From the NCBI RefSeq assembly GCF_002077175.1, contig NZ_CP014943.1:4030001-4094000 (forward strand): 64,000 nucleotides of DNA. Direction: 5' to 3'. Made by a program: the position numbers and the translations under genes. The DNA is from Colwellia sp. PAMC 21821 (GTDB taxonomy: Bacteria; Pseudomonadota; Gammaproteobacteria; Enterobacterales; Alteromonadaceae). Position 1 is the stretch's first letter. Every line of letters begins with the position of its first letter. The notes below the pieces were generated by a model, which was given only the letters and a program-made list of their open reading frames with translations, did not search any database and was not told the DNA's origin. Shown one piece after another: positions 62,705 to 64,000 of this stretch.

Positions 62705-62977
62705 AGTTATGTAGATGTCCAAATTTTTGCCATTTCATTAATCATGTGGTCTGTTTTAAACACAATAAAATGGCGAAATATAAGGTATTTACCTTAATAA
62801 TGAGCTGTTCACGACAATATGATCCTGCATTGCCAGATAAGCTAAGTTTTGCAGCTATACTGATATAATCAATTACACGTAAGTGGATTATTTCAAACAG
62901 AAAAATTGAAAAGATAATGAGAGAGATTGGTGTTATTAAAAAAATTTCTTAAACATGGATAATTGGGGAGATATACA
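62705..62977. other. Intergenic DNA before the ligase gene
   Basis: 273 nt without a gene. No copy of the LysR-type site was seen, so the ligase gene may have its own promoter. A short inverted stretch near 62740-62775 has no T tract. Confidence 0.4.
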
Positions 62978-64000
62978 ATGGAAAAAGTTTGGCTTGAGAA
63001 TAGTTATCCACCAGGTGTTGAGTGGGAAATAGACCCAGACAAATATAATTCTTTGGCAGATTTGTTTTTTAAATACACCAAACTTTACGAAAATAATACG
63101 GCATTTATTAATATGGGTGCCAGTATTTCGTATCAAGAATTAGCGCAACAAGCGACTGACTTCGCGGCTTATTTACAACAAGATTTAGGCTACGTAAAAG
63201 GTGATAAATTTGCGATAATGATCCCTAATCTTTTGCAATATCCCGTGGCATTATTTGGTGCACTTATTGCCGGTTTAACTGTGGTAAATGTAAATCCGCT
63301 TTACACAGCGCGTGAATTAGAACATCAATTAAAGAATTCGGGTACTAAAGGTATTCTTATTCTGAAAAATTTTGCTCACGTATTGGAAGTGGTTATTGAT
63401 AAAACTGATGTAGAGCACGTTATTCTTACCGGTGTTGGCGACAGGCTAAGCAAAGTCAAAGGCGTGGTGGTCAATTTCGTACTCAAATACGTGAAAAAAC
63501 AAGTGCCCGCGTATAACTTACCAAACGCAGTAACATTTAATAATGCCATGGCTAAAGGCGCAACACTTAACTATAAACCAGTTGAAATTGTGGGTTCTGA
63601 TCTCGCCTTTTTACAGTATACCGGTGGTACAACCGGTCCATCAAAAGGGGCGATGTTAACGCACCGCAATATGATATCAAACGTAGAACAATCCAACGCA
63701 GCCACAAAAAATGTCTATGAAGTTGGCAAAGAATTAATGGTAACGGCATTACCGCTTTATCATATCTTTGCGTTAACCTCTAACTGTCTTTGTTTTCTGC
63801 CTTTTGGTGGCGTTAATCTGTTAATTACCAATCCAAGAGATATGCCAGGTTTTGTAAAAGAGTTAGAGAAATATCCTTTTACCGCTATAACTGGAGTTAA
63901 CACGTTATTTAACGGCTTATTGCATACCCCAGACTTTGAAAAACTTGACTTTAGTTCATTAAAACTAGGCTTTGCTGGCGGCATGTCAGTGCAACGACCT
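62978..64000 (+). CDS. Long-chain-fatty-acid--CoA ligase, FadD-like (3' partial)
   Basis: 341 residues are visible; the gene runs off the right edge. The start ATG follows GGGGAG at 7 nt. Adenylate-forming enzyme: N-terminal [20 protein letters not shown] is FadD-like, and the AMP-binding P-loop [18 protein letters not shown] is present (about residues 212-229), then PLYHIFALT. It activates an acid to its acyl-CoA, the natural first step for the cluster. It may be the housekeeping FadD or a dedicated ligase analogous to LvaE. Confidence 0.92.
   Translation, partial: MEKVWLENSYPPGVEWEIDPDKYNSLADLFFKYTKLYENNTAFINMGASISYQELAQQATDFAAYLQQDLGYVKGDKFAIMIPNLLQYPVALFGALIAGLTVVNVNPLYTARELEHQLKNSGTKGILILKNFAHVLEVVIDKTDVEHVILTGVGDRLSKVKGVVVNFVLKYVKKQVPAYNLPNAVTFNNAMAKGATLNYKPVEIVGSDLAFLQYTGGTTGPSKGAMLTHRNMISNVEQSNAATKNVYEVGKELMVTALPLYHIFALTSNCLCFLPFGGVNLLITNPRDMPGFVKELEKYPFTAITGVNTLFNGLLHTPDFEKLDFSSLKLGFAGGMSVQRP

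Overview
The window looks like a chromosomal segment of an AT-rich marine gammaproteobacterium of the Alteromonadales, most likely Colwelliaceae (Colwellia or Thalassotalea type). This rests on low GC, core genes in gammaproteobacterial order (rluE-nudJ-mnmA-hflD-purB beside icd; cspD/clpS-clpA-infA; trxB/lrp-ftsK-lolA-rarA-crcB-serS; zapA-minCDE; yejK/yejL-yejM-tRNA-Pro), and a monomeric and a dimeric isocitrate dehydrogenase gene side by side as described for Colwellia maris. It is an inference from gene content, not a database match.

Layout. 0-10.8 kb: the end of a YdiJ-type FAD/Fe-S oxidoreductase, leucine dehydrogenase, a DUF4826-like protein, a GNAT protein, the ribosomal oxygenase RoxA, and a minus-strand purB-hflD-mnmA-nudJ-rluE run. 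10.9-14.7 kb: the two icd genes. 14.8-21.4 kb: a leucine N-degron neighbourhood (cspD, clpS, clpA, infA, bpt, a TPR protein, aat). 21.4-30.8 kb: trxB, ald/lrp, ftsK, lolA, rarA, crcB, serS. Directly against the serS terminator lie four copies of a 50-bp repeat. 31-37 kb: a small membrane protein, a periplasmic binding protein, a SulP transporter, a coiled-coil protein with zapA, and minCDE.

37-44 kb is an accessory stretch ending at tRNA-Pro(GGG). It has a LexA-controlled umuDC operon, about 800 bp without a clear gene, an orphan lipoprotein, an orphan helix-hairpin-helix protein followed by an attC-like site (gene-cassette layout), and a complete IS1595-family element with an 8-bp target duplication. 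Core genes resume with yejM, yejL, yejK, pyrC, a PTPS-like protein and an M23-like protein.

50.3-64 kb is a catabolic region: a cupin, a LysR regulator, a TonB-dependent receptor broken by a one-base frameshift in a G tract, then a same-strand series of histidine phosphatase, SDR, Old Yellow Enzyme, ACAD10/11-like acyl-CoA dehydrogenase, APH-type kinase, SDR, long acyl-CoA dehydrogenase and a FadD-like ligase that runs off the window. The kinase and dehydrogenase resemble the two domains of ACAD10/ACAD11 (and LvaA/LvaC of the levulinate pathway), which suggests catabolism of 4-hydroxy acids through a phosphorylated acyl-CoA. Two matching palindromic sites with identical internal spacing, one between the LysR gene and the receptor and one before the phosphatase gene, suggest a single LysR regulon. 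This is the best candidate in the window for an under-described system.
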